Positions 1-8,747 are shown, numbered from the stretch's first letter. The stretch is DNA of 64,000 nucleotides from Deltaproteobacteria bacterium (GCA_016219005.1 JACRCN010000067.1:1-64000); one strand, 5' to 3'. Notes: a model not told the origin generated them from the sequence alone. Made by a program: numbers and translations.

Positions 1-5
1 CACGA

Positions 6-365
6 ATGTTGAAGCAGGAAGTGTATGCGCTTTATCTCGCCTCCAAGGATCGAAGGATACCCTGGTATGCCCGGGTGGTTGCCGCCGCCGTTGTGGCCTA
101 TGCGTTCAGCCCTATTGATTTGATTCCCGACCCCATCCCGGTGCTTGGCTACTTAGACGACCTAATTCTGATTCCCTTGGGTATTGCTTTGGTGATACGA
201 TTGATTCCCGCCGAGGTGTTGCAGGATTGCCGGGAAAAAGCCGCATTGACCATGAAGGCCGGGAAACCCAAGAATTGGGTTGCGGGAGGCATCATAATTC
301 TGATTTGGGTGAGCCTGTTCGCTTTTACTTTTTACTATTTGAGTGGTATGGTCGCCAATCTGTGA
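6..365 (+). CDS. DUF1232 (YkvA-type) small membrane protein
   Basis: A 119-residue protein with the compact DUF1232 signature: a hydrophobic stretch running into an SPIDLIPD-type turn (residues about 34-43), then a second hydrophobic segment with [10 protein letters not shown] third hydrophobic helix lies near the C terminus (about 95-113). DUF1232 proteins are small membrane-associated proteins of unknown function, so no role is assigned. The ATG is only five bases from the window edge, so upstream context and ribosome binding site cannot be judged. It ends just before the riboswitch that serves the next gene and is probably a separate unit. Confidence 0.8.
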   Translation: MLKQEVYALYLASKDRRIPWYARVVAAAVVAYAFSPIDLIPDPIPVLGYLDDLILIPLGIALVIRLIPAEVLQDCREKAALTMKAGKPKNWVAGGIIILIWVSLFAFTFYYLSGMVANL

Positions 366-395
366 ATCTGATATGGTTTTCGCAGAAGGCACACT

Positions 396-452
396 GAAGG
401 GGATGGAGTCCCCCGTACAAACGCTCGTTTTTCGAGCTGATGACTCCTACTG
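396..452 (+). promoter_or_regulatory. Fluoride riboswitch (crcB motif) aptamer
   Basis: The RNA matches the crcB/fluoride aptamer consensus almost base for base: GGGGAUGG at 399-406, pairing with the C-run at 410-414, then ACGCUCG at 421-427 pairing with CGAGC at 433-437, followed by the invariant UGAUGACUCCUAC at 438-450. The ACAAACG segment can form the pseudoknot seen in the family. It lies 90-145 bases before the antiporter start and just ahead of an intrinsic terminator, the usual arrangement for a transcriptional ON switch. The aptamer class is recognised from primary sequence; ligand binding is inferred. Confidence 0.92.
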
Positions 453-494
453 CACGGCATTGCATGCGGTGGGAGCATCGGTTCTGCGAGTTTA

Positions 495-517
495 CCCGCC
501 GCCTGGCGGGTTTTTTT
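495..517 (+). terminator. Intrinsic terminator, expression platform of the fluoride riboswitch
   Basis: CCCGCC (495-500), loop GCCT, GGCGGG (505-510), then seven T. It sits between the aptamer and the antiporter start codon, where transcription would stop in the absence of ligand. Confidence 0.85.
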
Positions 518-541
518 CTGCTCAACGAGTTTGGAGGACTC

Positions 542-1780
542 ATGACCGAAACTTTCACCCTGGCCGCTTTGTGGCTTGCCCTCGCCGTTGTCTCCACCAT
601 CATCGCCAATCACCTCAAGATGTCCATGGCTCTGGTTGAAATCTGCGTGGGAATTGCCGCGGGCTTCGTTGCCGAGCGGTTTATCGGCCCCGGCGCCCTG
701 GGGGCGGACGCCCCGTGGCTGCGCTTTCTAGCGGCATCCGGGGCCGTGCTTCTGACCTTTCTGGCCGGGGCGGAGCTTGAGCCGGTGGTTTTGCGCGCCA
801 AGTGGAAAGAAGTGACCGTGGTGGGTCTCTTCAGCTTTGCCGCGCCCTTTTTGGGCTGTGCAGCCATCGCCTACTATCTTATGGGATGGGACCCGCAGGC
901 GAGCTGGCTGGCCGGGGTTGCACTCTCCACCACATCGATGGCGGTGGTCTACGCCGTCATGCTGGAAACCCGGTTCAACCGCACCGAGTACGGCATGGGA
1001 ATCCTCGGGGCGTGCTTCGTCACGGATCTCGGAACGGTGATCGCCCTGGGGCTCATTTTCGCCCCCTTTACCTACAAGACCGTCGTTTTCGTGGTCGTCA
1101 GCGCGCTGGTGATCGGAATGCTGCCTTTTCTTACACGCCGGATCAGCCGGCGCTATGCTCACCGCACGGCCGCGATCCGGGCCAAATGGGTGCTGCTGGT
1201 GCTCTTTGGGCTGGGGGCTCTGGCGCTTTGGTCGGGGAGTGAAGCGGTGCTGCCGGCTTATATCGCCGGAATGGTGCTCGCGGGCATGGCGTGCGAAGAC
1301 CGCCTGTGGGTGCGCCGGATGCGCACCCTGACCATCGGCTTTCTGACACCCTTCTATTTCATCCGCGCCGGCTCGCTCGTGTCCCTGCCGGTGGTGGTCG
1401 GCGGGCCGCTCGTGTTCCTGCTGCTTCTCGGGGGCAAGGTGGCAAGCAAGATTTTTGGGTTGTATCCGGTGATCAGTCAGTTCCGCAAGGAACGCAACGA
1501 GCGCTGGTATTACACGCTGCTGATGTCGACCGGCCTCACCTTCGGGACCATTTCGGCCATCTATGGCTTGTCCCACGGAATCGTGACGCGGGAGCAATAC
1601 TCGTTTCTCGTTGCCGTGGTGATCGCCTCCGCCGTCGTGCCCACCGTGATCGCCACCATGGCGTTCGTGCCCCGGCACTTGATGCCGCCGCCGGCTGAAG
1701 CCCAAATACCCCAACCGGCCGCGGTATGCGCGCCCGAGCTTCAAACCAATGGGGATGGGAGCGGATTGGCTGATGAATAA
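542..1780 (+). CDS. Cation/proton antiporter (CPA/Kef type) under fluoride-riboswitch control
   Basis: A 412-residue polytopic membrane protein with about 12 hydrophobic segments and the CPA-fold features TFLAGAELE (TM3 region) and ACFVTDLGTV (TM5 region, with the ion-binding Asp). The chosen ATG has GGAGG four bases upstream and gives a TM1 start typical of the family; an upstream in-frame ATG at 440 would overlap the riboswitch and is rejected. Antiporters of this family are among the known fluoride-riboswitch targets, besides CrcB and CLC-F. The likely role is ion homeostasis when fluoride enters as HF and acidifies the cytoplasm. The last 30 residues are a hydrophilic tail of no recognised domain. 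Confidence 0.85.
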   Translation: MTETFTLAALWLALAVVSTIIANHLKMSMALVEICVGIAAGFVAERFIGPGALGADAPWLRFLAASGAVLLTFLAGAELEPVVLRAKWKEVTVVGLFSFAAPFLGCAAIAYYLMGWDPQASWLAGVALSTTSMAVVYAVMLETRFNRTEYGMGILGACFVTDLGTVIALGLIFAPFTYKTVVFVVVSALVIGMLPFLTRRISRRYAHRTAAIRAKWVLLVLFGLGALALWSGSEAVLPAYIAGMVLAGMACEDRLWVRRMRTLTIGFLTPFYFIRAGSLVSLPVVVGGPLVFLLLLGGKVASKIFGLYPVISQFRKERNERWYYTLLMSTGLTFGTISAIYGLSHGIVTREQYSFLVAVVIASAVVPTVIATMAFVPRHLMPPPAEAQIPQPAAVCAPELQTNGDGSGLADE

Positions 1781-1926
1781 CAAGCTTCTGCCGTGTGCGG
1801 TTCCTCGAACCAGTCTTCGAACAGGACCAGCAGCTACGGGTCGGTGATGGATCTGAGCTGTTTGGATTGCGCGGCCTTGTCGACCAGGCCCTGGCGCATC
1901 TGCGTCGGGTCGACGCCTTCGCCCAT
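1781..1926 (-). pseudogene. Possible remnant of a small helical protein
   Basis: Reading from an ATG at 1926, the frame gives about 30 codons (MGEGVDPTQMRQGLVDKAAQ...) up to a TAG at 1834-1836. The same frame then continues with LLVLFEDWFEEP. The text across the stop (ITDP, stop, LLVLFEDW) looks like one amphipathic helix interrupted by a GAG-to-TAG change. I do not recognise the family. It could also be chance in high-GC DNA. Confidence 0.25.
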
Positions 1927-1963
1927 GCATAACCGGTGTGAATCGCTTAGCCTTAGAACTTTA

Positions 1964-2794
1964 TTAATGCAGACTGATCTGTCGAGCGTGCATGATGCCG
2001 TTTATCAGCATATAGACCCCGAAAATCAGGGCGGCATAGCCGAACATAAAATAGAGCCTCCGGTACCAGAGGGAAGGTGCCGCGCTGCGCGCCGACTCCA
2101 GTTTTCCTTCCTCCTTAAGGCGCTGCACCCATGCCGGCTTTTCTTCAATTGCTTCTTCCATGGGAACGCTGCCGGAAAACATGGCTTCGTTCATCGGGAA
2201 ACTGGAAGGTCTGAGATGGCCGATAAAGAAATGAACGATGAAGATATACGTCACAGCCAGAATGGCCTCCGCGCGGTGCAGGAGTGCGGCGATATTCAAT
2301 GACCAGCCGGGTAGGAACCGGCTGGTCGACAATGGATACATCAGCATCACTCCGGTTACCGCCAGCAGTGGAAGCCCCCAATAAACCGCCCAGTAATCAA
2401 ACTTCTCCCAGTAGGACCAACGGTTGAATCCGGGAAGTGGGCCCAACCCGAAGAACCAGCGGAGCCGCTGCCCGAATTGTCTGGCATCGGTCAAATTCGG
2501 GACCAAGGAATCCGGCCCGAAGATGCTTTTCACCGGAGCGCGCCAGTCGACCCGCGTCAACAAATAAATGCTGTGAAGGACAAAACCCACCATCATCACC
2601 ATGCCGGTCCATTCGTGAATCACCAGCGAGGTGTCGTAGCCTCCGAATAATGTGTTCACCTTTTTGCCCCAAACGGTGGTTACGTAGAGGCGGCTGAAAC
2701 CAGTGGCTGTCTGGAGCAGAAAGGTCAATATCAGGAAAACGTGAGACAGCCGATCTAAAACACTGAATCGTTTAATGCGCGTCGGCAGCGTCAT
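1964..2794 (-). CDS. Cytochrome b subunit, FdnI/hydrogenase cytochrome-b-like
   Basis: A 276-residue integral membrane protein with four or five hydrophobic helices. Candidate haem-b histidines lie in RLSHVFLIL (TM1), LVIHEWTGM...VLHSIY (TM2) and VHFFIGHLRP (TM4), the pattern of the formate dehydrogenase gamma/Ni-Fe hydrogenase cytochrome b family. It should take or give quinol electrons on the membrane and exchange them with the periplasmic cytochromes encoded just upstream. Its start overlaps the end of the trihaem cytochrome gene by 23 bases, so the two are translationally coupled. Last gene of the operon. Confidence 0.82.
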   Translation of the reverse strand: MTLPTRIKRFSVLDRLSHVFLILTFLLQTATGFSRLYVTTVWGKKVNTLFGGYDTSLVIHEWTGMVMMVGFVLHSIYLLTRVDWRAPVKSIFGPDSLVPNLTDARQFGQRLRWFFGLGPLPGFNRWSYWEKFDYWAVYWGLPLLAVTGVMLMYPLSTSRFLPGWSLNIAALLHRAEAILAVTYIFIVHFFIGHLRPSSFPMNEAMFSGSVPMEEAIEEKPAWVQRLKEEGKLESARSAAPSLWYRRLYFMFGYAALIFGVYMLINGIMHARQISLH

Positions 2795-3473
2795 TGTTCG
2801 TGGTCCTCTTTTTATTGAATAATTCTCTTAAGCCCACCAAGAGACTATGCGGAATGAAGAAAGCCAGTGTTCCCACCAGAAGCACCAGCATGAACCAGTA
2901 AGCATAATAGAGGACGGGAAAACCTGTCCGAGCCTTGGCCGACCCGGCCGCAGGTTCATGCACGATGTAGCTTGCAAACGAAGCGCTGGCGCCCTCATGA
3001 CACTTGGCGCATATATACGCATGCTTCCGGACCGGGTTCATGGGTGAATTGAAGTATTGGATGCTGGCAATGGGTTCCCCGCCATGGCACTGGCGGCAGG
3101 TGAGGTTGGCGCGCACCGTATGAATGTCCTTCGCCTGCTCGGGGTGACAGGTTTGACAGGTTTTCTCCTTGTAAAACGCAATCCCCATGTGAGAGTCGGC
3201 CAGGCGATAGCGGTTCCTCACTTGGGCCGCTGACGGGCTGTAGGGGAAGACCCCGGCGCGGACGCCGGGGACCTCGACAAATGGCCTCCCACGCCGGGGT
3301 CGCACTTCGAATTCTTCGTAATAGCCCGTGCTGGCTTCGCGGTCCTTGTAGCGCCGGATGGCGGAGGCGACCTCCTCCTGGGCGGCGGCCGGAGGCGGCA
3401 GAAGCATAATTGCACCCGCCGCCAGGATGGCCGCCAGGATGGCGATTTTCAGGGTACCGGATATCCTTGACAT
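2772..3473 (-). CDS. Trihaem cytochrome c with C-terminal membrane anchor
   Basis: A 233-residue exported protein. It has an N-terminal signal peptide ending near AAAQ (about residue 32), three CXXCH haem sites (CQTCH about 106, CRQCH about 126, CAKCH about 155), and one transmembrane helix at about 190-212 that holds it to the periplasmic face. GGGAG precedes the ATG. It lies between the octahaem cytochrome and the cytochrome b and would carry electrons between them. Homology is at the level of cytochrome c3/NapC-like proteins; it lacks the fourth haem of NapC. Confidence 0.82.
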   Translation of the reverse strand: MSRISGTLKIAILAAILAAGAIMLLPPPAAAQEEVASAIRRYKDREASTGYYEEFEVRPRRGRPFVEVPGVRAGVFPYSPSAAQVRNRYRLADSHMGIAFYKEKTCQTCHPEQAKDIHTVRANLTCRQCHGGEPIASIQYFNSPMNPVRKHAYICAKCHEGASASFASYIVHEPAAGSAKARTGFPVLYYAYWFMLVLLVGTLAFFIPHSLLVGLRELFNKKRTTNNDAADAH

Positions 3474-3490
3474 ATCGGTCTCCCGTGCGG

Positions 3491-4765
3491 CTATTTAGCC
3501 CTTTTGTAAGGGATCGATTCGATGGGCTTGCCCACCGGTTTCGGTATCTTGGCCAAAGCGTCCCAATCCGCCTGCAGCTCGTTCAGGTCTTCATTCTTAT
3601 GCTTGTGGCAGGTCTGGCAGGAGTTGGGAATGGCCTTGTTCTTCAGCGTGTCTGACGGCAGCAGTGTAGCAAACACATGGCTGTGCAGGTCGCCCGACTC
3701 CGCGCTGGTGACGATGCGCGGCATATGGCAGCCCACGCAGTTGGCGAAGGAGTGAATGGAGTGGGCCATGTTCTGATTGATCTGGACATGGCACGCGAAA
3801 CACTGTTTGGAGCCCGCCGCCTGGGTCTGGGAGCGGGTGGGCGGCACCCCGATCTGATGCACATAGTGGCAGGAGATGCAGTTGACGCCCTCCTTGAAGT
3901 GTTTGGATTGCTTCCAGTCGATGTACTGCTGGTGGTGGGCCTTGGAGAACTCGTTGCCGTAAAGGTGAGTCGCGTCGCCGCCGGCAAAGGAAGTGGACTT
4001 GAAAAAGATTTCCAATGATTTGCCGGGCTCGTAGCCCACGGCCCACTCCGCATCCTTGAATTTGGTGGCCTTGCCGCGGTTGTGACAGGAGCCGCAGATT
4101 TCCACCGCGACCCCCGAGGTAAGCTTGGACGGGTTGACGATGGTCTGCCGTTTCTCGAAGACGGCCGTTTTGGGCAGCGCCGCGTGCCAGGAACCTTTCC
4201 CGTGGCAGGCTTCGCAGCCGACGGCGGGTTCAACGAATTTTTGCTTGTCCAGATCGACCCCGGTGGCGTGGCAGCCGCCGCATTTGAGCAGCCATGGGTT
4301 CTTTTCCCAGGTGGCCTCGTTGTAGTTCACCCAGCGGTCGGTGTCGGCGTTGTATTGAATGGGTGCAATGTAGAGCACCCCGCCCTTCTCGATGATGTAA
4401 CGCTGCTTCCACTGACTGCCGATGGTGTACTTGATGTCTTCGATTTTGGGGATGAAAATTTGATCGGCCGGGACCTTCAGTTTGTCGCCGAGCTTGGCGA
4501 GGTCTTCGCGGATCCTCTTCTCATCAAAGTCCGCGATGATCACGTCCCTGTTTTTCTGGGGGTCCTGGGTCATGCGGCTGTGGAGCGTCATCATCCAGGA
4601 ATCGAAGTGTTCCAGGTGGCACATCTTGCACGTGTCTGAGCCTACGTAGGACTTCGGCGACGCCATGAGTTTTTTGACGTCGACCGCCTGTTCCCCGCCG
4701 CAGGCCATCAACATCAGAGCCGGGAAAACCACGCTGATGGCTGCCGCTAAAGTTTTTGCTCTCAT
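3491..4765 (-). CDS. Octahaem c-type cytochrome, lipoprotein
   Basis: A 424-residue protein with eight CXXCH motifs: CKMCH, CGGCH, CEACH, CGSCH, CISCH, CFACH, CVGCH and CQTCH. The N terminus is a lipoprotein signal with lipobox LMAC (Cys22). The GCEACHGKGSWH and CGGCHATGVD segments are typical of the cytochrome c554-like multihaem family. The ATG at 4765 is preceded by GGAGG with five-base spacing, so the ATG four codons upstream is not used. It is probably the terminal reductase, or an electron store, of the complex formed with the next two gene products. The substrate cannot be read from sequence; size and haem number recall octahaem tetrathionate/nitrite-type reductases, but no specific active-site signature was confirmed. 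Confidence 0.85.
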   Translation of the reverse strand: MRAKTLAAAISVVFPALMLMACGGEQAVDVKKLMASPKSYVGSDTCKMCHLEHFDSWMMTLHSRMTQDPQKNRDVIIADFDEKRIREDLAKLGDKLKVPADQIFIPKIEDIKYTIGSQWKQRYIIEKGGVLYIAPIQYNADTDRWVNYNEATWEKNPWLLKCGGCHATGVDLDKQKFVEPAVGCEACHGKGSWHAALPKTAVFEKRQTIVNPSKLTSGVAVEICGSCHNRGKATKFKDAEWAVGYEPGKSLEIFFKSTSFAGGDATHLYGNEFSKAHHQQYIDWKQSKHFKEGVNCISCHYVHQIGVPPTRSQTQAAGSKQCFACHVQINQNMAHSIHSFANCVGCHMPRIVTSAESGDLHSHVFATLLPSDTLKNKAIPNSCQTCHKHKNEDLNELQADWDALAKIPKPVGKPIESIPYKRAK

Positions 4766-4801
4766 GTCGACCTCCATTCGATTGATTGATGGTGACGGAT
4801 G

Positions 4802-5155
4802 TTATGCGAAAATGCTCTTAAGAACATACAGAAGCTCATCCGGGTCCGCCGGTTTTCCCAGGCAGGCGTAAATGTGATGCGTCAGTGCCTCTTCCAGCCC
4901 GGGGTGAAATTGCTCCCGGGACAGGGCGATGATGGTCAGCGGGTGCTTTTTTTTGAGTCCCCGCAGGCTGGCGTTGGTGACCGGTTCCGAGTCCAGATCC
5001 AAAATCAGCACGCCGCTTTCGCGGCCCTGCATGTATTGCGGGAGGTCATCGATGGACCCCATCCGCAACGGGGCATAAGGGCCTTGGCCCAGGATGGAGC
5101 AAAGAGCATCGGATTGGGATTTCGGAGAGACGAGCACGGCCACCTCGTGTTTCAT
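4802..5155 (-). CDS. Stand-alone receiver-like (CheY-fold) protein
   Basis: A 117-residue protein with the alternating hydrophobic pattern of a receiver domain: VAVLVSPK (beta 1, without the usual acidic pair), VLILDLDS (beta 3, Asp at the phosphoacceptor position), IIALSRE (beta 4, Ser at the T/S position) and LGKPADPDELL (beta 5, conserved Lys-Pro). The missing acidic pocket suggests a degenerate receiver. It is the first gene after the sigma-54 promoter at 5230-5244 and precedes the octahaem gene by 36 bases, so it is probably co-expressed. An upstream GTG at 5164 is an alternative start. Confidence 0.6.
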   Translation of the reverse strand: MKHEVAVLVSPKSQSDALCSILGQGPYAPLRMGSIDDLPQYMQGRESGVLILDLDSEPVTNASLRGLKKKHPLTIIALSREQFHPGLEEALTHHIYACLGKPADPDELLYVLKSIFA

Positions 5156-5229
5156 TCGGCGCACGCTTTTTTGAATTACGCGGATAGCTGCAATCGTGGA
5201 GAAAGACTCTTTTTCGAGGCGTTAAGAGA

Positions 5230-5244
5230 GCAACAACGATGCCA
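5230..5244 (-). promoter_or_regulatory. Sigma-54 (-24/-12) promoter of the cytochrome operon
   Basis: On the minus strand the sequence is TGGCAT, five bases, TTGC, matching the TGGCAC-N5-TTGC consensus with one mismatch and the correct GG/GC spacing. Transcription would start about 12 bases downstream, near 5218, and run through the receiver-like gene and the three cytochrome genes. A sigma-54 activator is encoded immediately upstream. Confidence 0.75.
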
Positions 5245-5390
5245 TGTGCTTGAGAAATGAGCCTGACGGCCATGCGGGCCGCGCGTGTTTTAATAACAAA
5301 TTGAAATTAAATAAAATTCAACCTCAACGGCCATGCGGTTTTATTTAGGGTGGACGGCTCGCAGCAACCGCGCTTAAACGGCATGTGCGA

Positions 5391-5519
5391 CGGACATTCG
5401 GACACGGTTTCGAAAATCGTTCAATATTTTATTGATATCAGTTAGTTGGACATGTCCGAAATCCGGACACGCCTCCCGCGAAACAATACGCCGGACAGGA
5501 CGCCTGCGTGATCGGACAT
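5391..5519. promoter_or_regulatory. Cluster of CGGACA/TGTCCG activator sites
   Basis: The hexamer CGGACA or its complement recurs at 5391, 5399, 5453, 5464, 5492 and 5513. The central pair is a perfect inverted repeat, TGTCCG-N5-CGGACA (5453-5469), and another pair is a direct repeat eight bases apart. They lie 150-290 bases upstream of the sigma-54 promoter, where NtrC-type enhancer sites are usually found. The binding protein is inferred to be the neighbouring activator. Confidence 0.6.
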
Positions 5520-5593
5520 CGATTCGGCGGGCATGAAACAGGCAATCCGACTCCGGCTCAAGAATCCCGATCCCATGGCTGCCCGGCCGGCTG

Positions 5594-7804
5594 TCAATGG
5601 AAGGTGGGCTGGGTGATCTCGTGTTTCCTGATCTTGTCGTACAGAGTGCTGCGGCTGATCCCCAGGCGCTGGGCGGCAAGCTTTTTGTTCCAGCCGCATT
5701 CCGCCAGCACTTCCTGCAGCAGGCGCCTTTCATTTTGAACGATGGTCTTTGAATGATCCGTGCCGTTTTCTGCGGCGGCCGAATGCGCCTTGTGGATGCC
5801 GGAGGGAAGATCGGCGACTTCGATCAGCTGGCTCTTGGCCAGCACCACGGCATGCTCGACGCTGTTTTCAAGCTCGCGCACATTGCCTGGCCAGGCGTAT
5901 TCGAGCAGCAGGTGCATGGCCTCGGAGCTGAAATCGTGAATGGTCTTGTCCTGCTCCTGGCAGTAACGGCGCAGAAAGCTCCGGGCGAGAAGAGGTATGT
6001 CGTTGGCGCGGCTGTTCAGGGCCGGCAGATTGATGGGGATGACGTTCAGCCGGTAGTAGAGATCCTCCCGGAAATTGCCCTGGCGAACCTCCTGGAGCAG
6101 GTCGCGGTTGGTGGCTGCGAGGATCCGCACGTTGACATGGATGGTTTTTTCTCCTCCCAGGCGTTCGAACTTCTGGGTTTGAAGCACCCGCAGGAGCTTG
6201 ATCTGGGCGGACGGGGCGATCTCGCCGATTTCGTCCAGGAAGACGGTCCCGCCGTCAGCCTGCTCGAAGCGGCCGGCTTTCTGGCGGATGGCGCTGGTGA
6301 AGGCGCCTTTTTCGTGTCCGAAAAGTTCGCTTTCGAGCAGGGTTGCCGGGAAGGCCGAGCAGTTGATAACGATGAAAGGCTTGTCTCGGCGGGGGCTCAG
6401 GTGATGGATGGCCTTGGCGACCAGTTCCTTGCCTGTACCGCTTTGACCCTGGATGAGAACCGTGGCATCCGTCGGCGCCGTGTCCTCGATCAGCTTGTAG
6501 ATGATCCGCATCTGAGGGGCCTTGCCAATCATGCCGCTGAATTCGGCCGAGCTTTCGACCCGCTCCTGGAGATCGCGGATCTCCTCTTCCTGAAGGGTCG
6601 CACGCCGGATGGTTCCGGCGGTTTGACGGAAGATCAGGTTGATGACATCCAGACCTTTTCGGTCGCAGACGCATTCGCCGCTGCAGGCGATGACCAGGGC
6701 ACCGAGCAGCCGCTCTTCATGCCTGACCGGAGCGATGACCAGCCGCCGGGCCGTTTCGAACTCCGCCGGGACAAGTGGCGGCCGCAGGGCGTCGGGCTTG
6801 AGAAAAGCCGTTTCGTCCAGGCGCTGGACGGCGGCGCTGGCGGTTTCGAAAAAATTTGCCGCGAGGCAGGAGCTCCGGGATTCGGACACCATGATCACCG
6901 TCTTTTTATTTTCCAGAAAGACCAGCATCGCCATGCGGCGGCAGGCGACGACTTCCTGGAAACGGCGCAGCAGGTAACCGCAGACATCGTTCAGGGTGAG
7001 CTGGCTGCCCACTTCCTGAACGATGGCGAAGGAGTTGCGGGTCTGGCGGTAGGCCCGATCGAGTTCGGCGCTCTTATCTTCCAGGCGCTGTGTATCGTCC
7101 TGGATGCGCGCCACCATCTGGTTGAAGGAGGCCGAGAGCCGACCCACCTCATCGCTGCCGGAGACCGGCACTTGGATGTCCAGCCGACCGCCGCTGATGT
7201 CTTCGGCCGCCTGGGCTAGAAACGACAGCGGGCCGGTGATGCGCTTGAGAAAGAGGTGGCCGATGGTGATCCCGGCGCAGAGGATGGCCGCGGTGATCAG
7301 CATCATCTGCACCCACAGCCCGTTGACCTGCTGACGCAGGGGCTGCTCGGACAGGCCCATCCGCAGAACACCGGCCTTGCCCTCCAGAATGGGGTGCGCG
7401 AAGTCCAGGAAATCCTCGCCGGTTTCGTTCTGGATTCGGATGATGTTGTCCGCGCCGCCGGGGTCGGCCCGGTTGGCGCCGATCAGGTTTGCCGGAAAGC
7501 CGTCGGCGAAGCTGTGCGCCAGCACTTCGCCGTCTCTCAGAACAAAAAGGTAGGAGAGCGAGGAATGGCTGCGCATGTGATGGTCGATCAGCTTCTGAAG
7601 CGACACCAGGTCGTTGATCAGGATCTTGTCGGCGGCTTGAAGAGCGATCTGATGGGAGAGATTGTCGGCGTGGGTAGTGGCGGCGGAATAAATCATCCCG
7701 CTATATCGGTAGGCGACCAGGGATGAGATCACCACGCCGCTGACGACGACCAGCACGGTGATGGCCAGCAGCAGTCTGCCCTTAAGGCTGTGCAGTCGCG
7801 GCAT
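5594..7804 (-). CDS. Membrane-bound sigma-54 activator (sensor-HAMP-GAF-AAA+-Fis)
   Basis: A 736-residue one-component regulator. Order of parts: TM1 (about 9-31), periplasmic sensor region (32-165), TM2 (about 168-188), HAMP (190-245), GAF-like region (265-400), AAA+ sigma-54 interaction domain (425-655) with Walker A GQSGTGKE, Walker [10 protein letters not shown] and the sigma-54 contact loop as GAFTSA rather than GAFTGA, then a Fis-type helix-turn-helix (about 695-725, [16 protein letters not shown]). There is no kinase domain, so the periplasmic signal acts on the ATPase in one polypeptide. Its start overlaps the PhnD-like lipoprotein gene by 23 bases. It probably activates the cytochrome operon through the promoter at 5230. 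Confidence 0.88.
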   Translation of the reverse strand: MPRLHSLKGRLLLAITVLVVVSGVVISSLVAYRYSGMIYSAATTHADNLSHQIALQAADKILINDLVSLQKLIDHHMRSHSSLSYLFVLRDGEVLAHSFADGFPANLIGANRADPGGADNIIRIQNETGEDFLDFAHPILEGKAGVLRMGLSEQPLRQQVNGLWVQMMLITAAILCAGITIGHLFLKRITGPLSFLAQAAEDISGGRLDIQVPVSGSDEVGRLSASFNQMVARIQDDTQRLEDKSAELDRAYRQTRNSFAIVQEVGSQLTLNDVCGYLLRRFQEVVACRRMAMLVFLENKKTVIMVSESRSSCLAANFFETASAAVQRLDETAFLKPDALRPPLVPAEFETARRLVIAPVRHEERLLGALVIACSGECVCDRKGLDVINLIFRQTAGTIRRATLQEEEIRDLQERVESSAEFSGMIGKAPQMRIIYKLIEDTAPTDATVLIQGQSGTGKELVAKAIHHLSPRRDKPFIVINCSAFPATLLESELFGHEKGAFTSAIRQKAGRFEQADGGTVFLDEIGEIAPSAQIKLLRVLQTQKFERLGGEKTIHVNVRILAATNRDLLQEVRQGNFREDLYYRLNVIPINLPALNSRANDIPLLARSFLRRYCQEQDKTIHDFSSEAMHLLLEYAWPGNVRELENSVEHAVVLAKSQLIEVADLPSGIHKAHSAAAENGTDHSKTIVQNERRLLQEVLAECGWNKKLAAQRLGISRSTLYDKIRKHEITQPTFH

Positions 7805-8747
7805 GGCCGTCCTCCAAAACGCTTGACTGAACTAGCATGCACCGGATGGAGTCATACAATTGCTCGTCCGGCGGGATGAACCGGTCGATCAGCAGTTCTC
7901 CGAGAATCGCCGCCCCCCTGGGGTCCTGGTGCATGGAGAGCAGCAGTTCGCGGATGCGTTTTTTCAGGGGTTCGGGCATTGAGGCCGAGGCCACCAGCGG
8001 AGGGTTGCCGAAGGGCTCCGATGCGTAGATGACCTTTGCGCGGGCGGCGATGGCGGGGTTTTTCAGTGAATAGTATTCCCATATGTGCTCGTGGACGAAG
8101 GCCCCGTCCACCAGGGACCTGGAAACGGCCAGGATGGAGTTGTCGTGGCTGTAGGTGAAGATGGTCTTGCCGAAGAAGGTTTTGGGTCGCTCCCCTTTTT
8201 CGGCCAGAAGGAAGCTTGGAACGAAACAGCCGGAGTTGGAGTCCGGATCGCTGAAAGCGAAGACCTTGCCTCTCAGATCTTCCAGTCGGTTGACGGCGCT
8301 TGCCTGGTGTGTGAGCAAGAGGGCCCGGTAAACCGCTTTTTGATGCACCTGGGGCACGGCCAGGGCCTCGAAACGATAGCGGTCCCTGCCCGAGGCATAG
8401 GGGCCGGAGCAGATGAATGCCAGATCGATTCCGCCGCTTCCGAGCAGGCCGTTGATCTCGGCGTAAGTCTTGCGCTGGATCAGGTTGATGCGCTTGTCGA
8501 CCTTCGCGGCCAGGTATTCGAGCAGCGCCTGGTAATGCACGAAAGTTTCATCGGGCGAGATCATGGAGGCGACCGCCACATTCAAGGCGGCCCCGGGCGG
8601 CGGCTTCGTCTTTGGCTGGACGTTCACCTTCTGGCTGAAATCGATCGCGAGCCGGTCGGGGCCCTCCGCACAGGCCCCGAAAAAAAGGCCGGCGGCGAGG
8701 AGAATCAGGACAAGGGGCCCTCTGGTGAAAAGCGAGTACCTTTTCAT
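7782..8747 (-). CDS. PhnD-like periplasmic binding lipoprotein, probable sensory partner
   Basis: A 321-residue lipoprotein (signal with lipobox-like FFGACAEG at about 20-27) of the phosphate/phosphite/phosphonate-binding PhnD family: LNVAVASMISPDETFVHYQ, LIQRKTYAEINGLLGSGGIDLAFI and VFAFSDPDSNSG segments. The ATG at 8747 has GAGGG seven bases upstream. No ABC permease or ATPase is nearby. Instead the gene overlaps a membrane sensor-activator. PhnD-like domains sense respiratory oxyanions in TtrS, ArrX and AioX-type systems, so a sensory role is more likely than uptake. Confidence 0.8.
   Translation of the reverse strand: MKRYSLFTRGPLVLILLAAGLFFGACAEGPDRLAIDFSQKVNVQPKTKPPPGAALNVAVASMISPDETFVHYQALLEYLAAKVDKRINLIQRKTYAEINGLLGSGGIDLAFICSGPYASGRDRYRFEALAVPQVHQKAVYRALLLTHQASAVNRLEDLRGKVFAFSDPDSNSGCFVPSFLLAEKGERPKTFFGKTIFTYSHDNSILAVSRSLVDGAFVHEHIWEYYSLKNPAIAARAKVIYASEPFGNPPLVASASMPEPLKKRIRELLLSMHQDPRGAAILGELLIDRFIPPDEQLYDSIRCMLVQSSVLEDGHAATAQP

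Noticed and set aside
728-1930. A 400-codon minus-strand frame opposite the antiporter
   Set aside because: His/Arg/Gly-rich shadow without motifs.
5753-7219. An open frame of 488 codons opposite the membrane-bound sigma-54 activator
   Set aside because: Shadow of the real gene; no recognisable domain.
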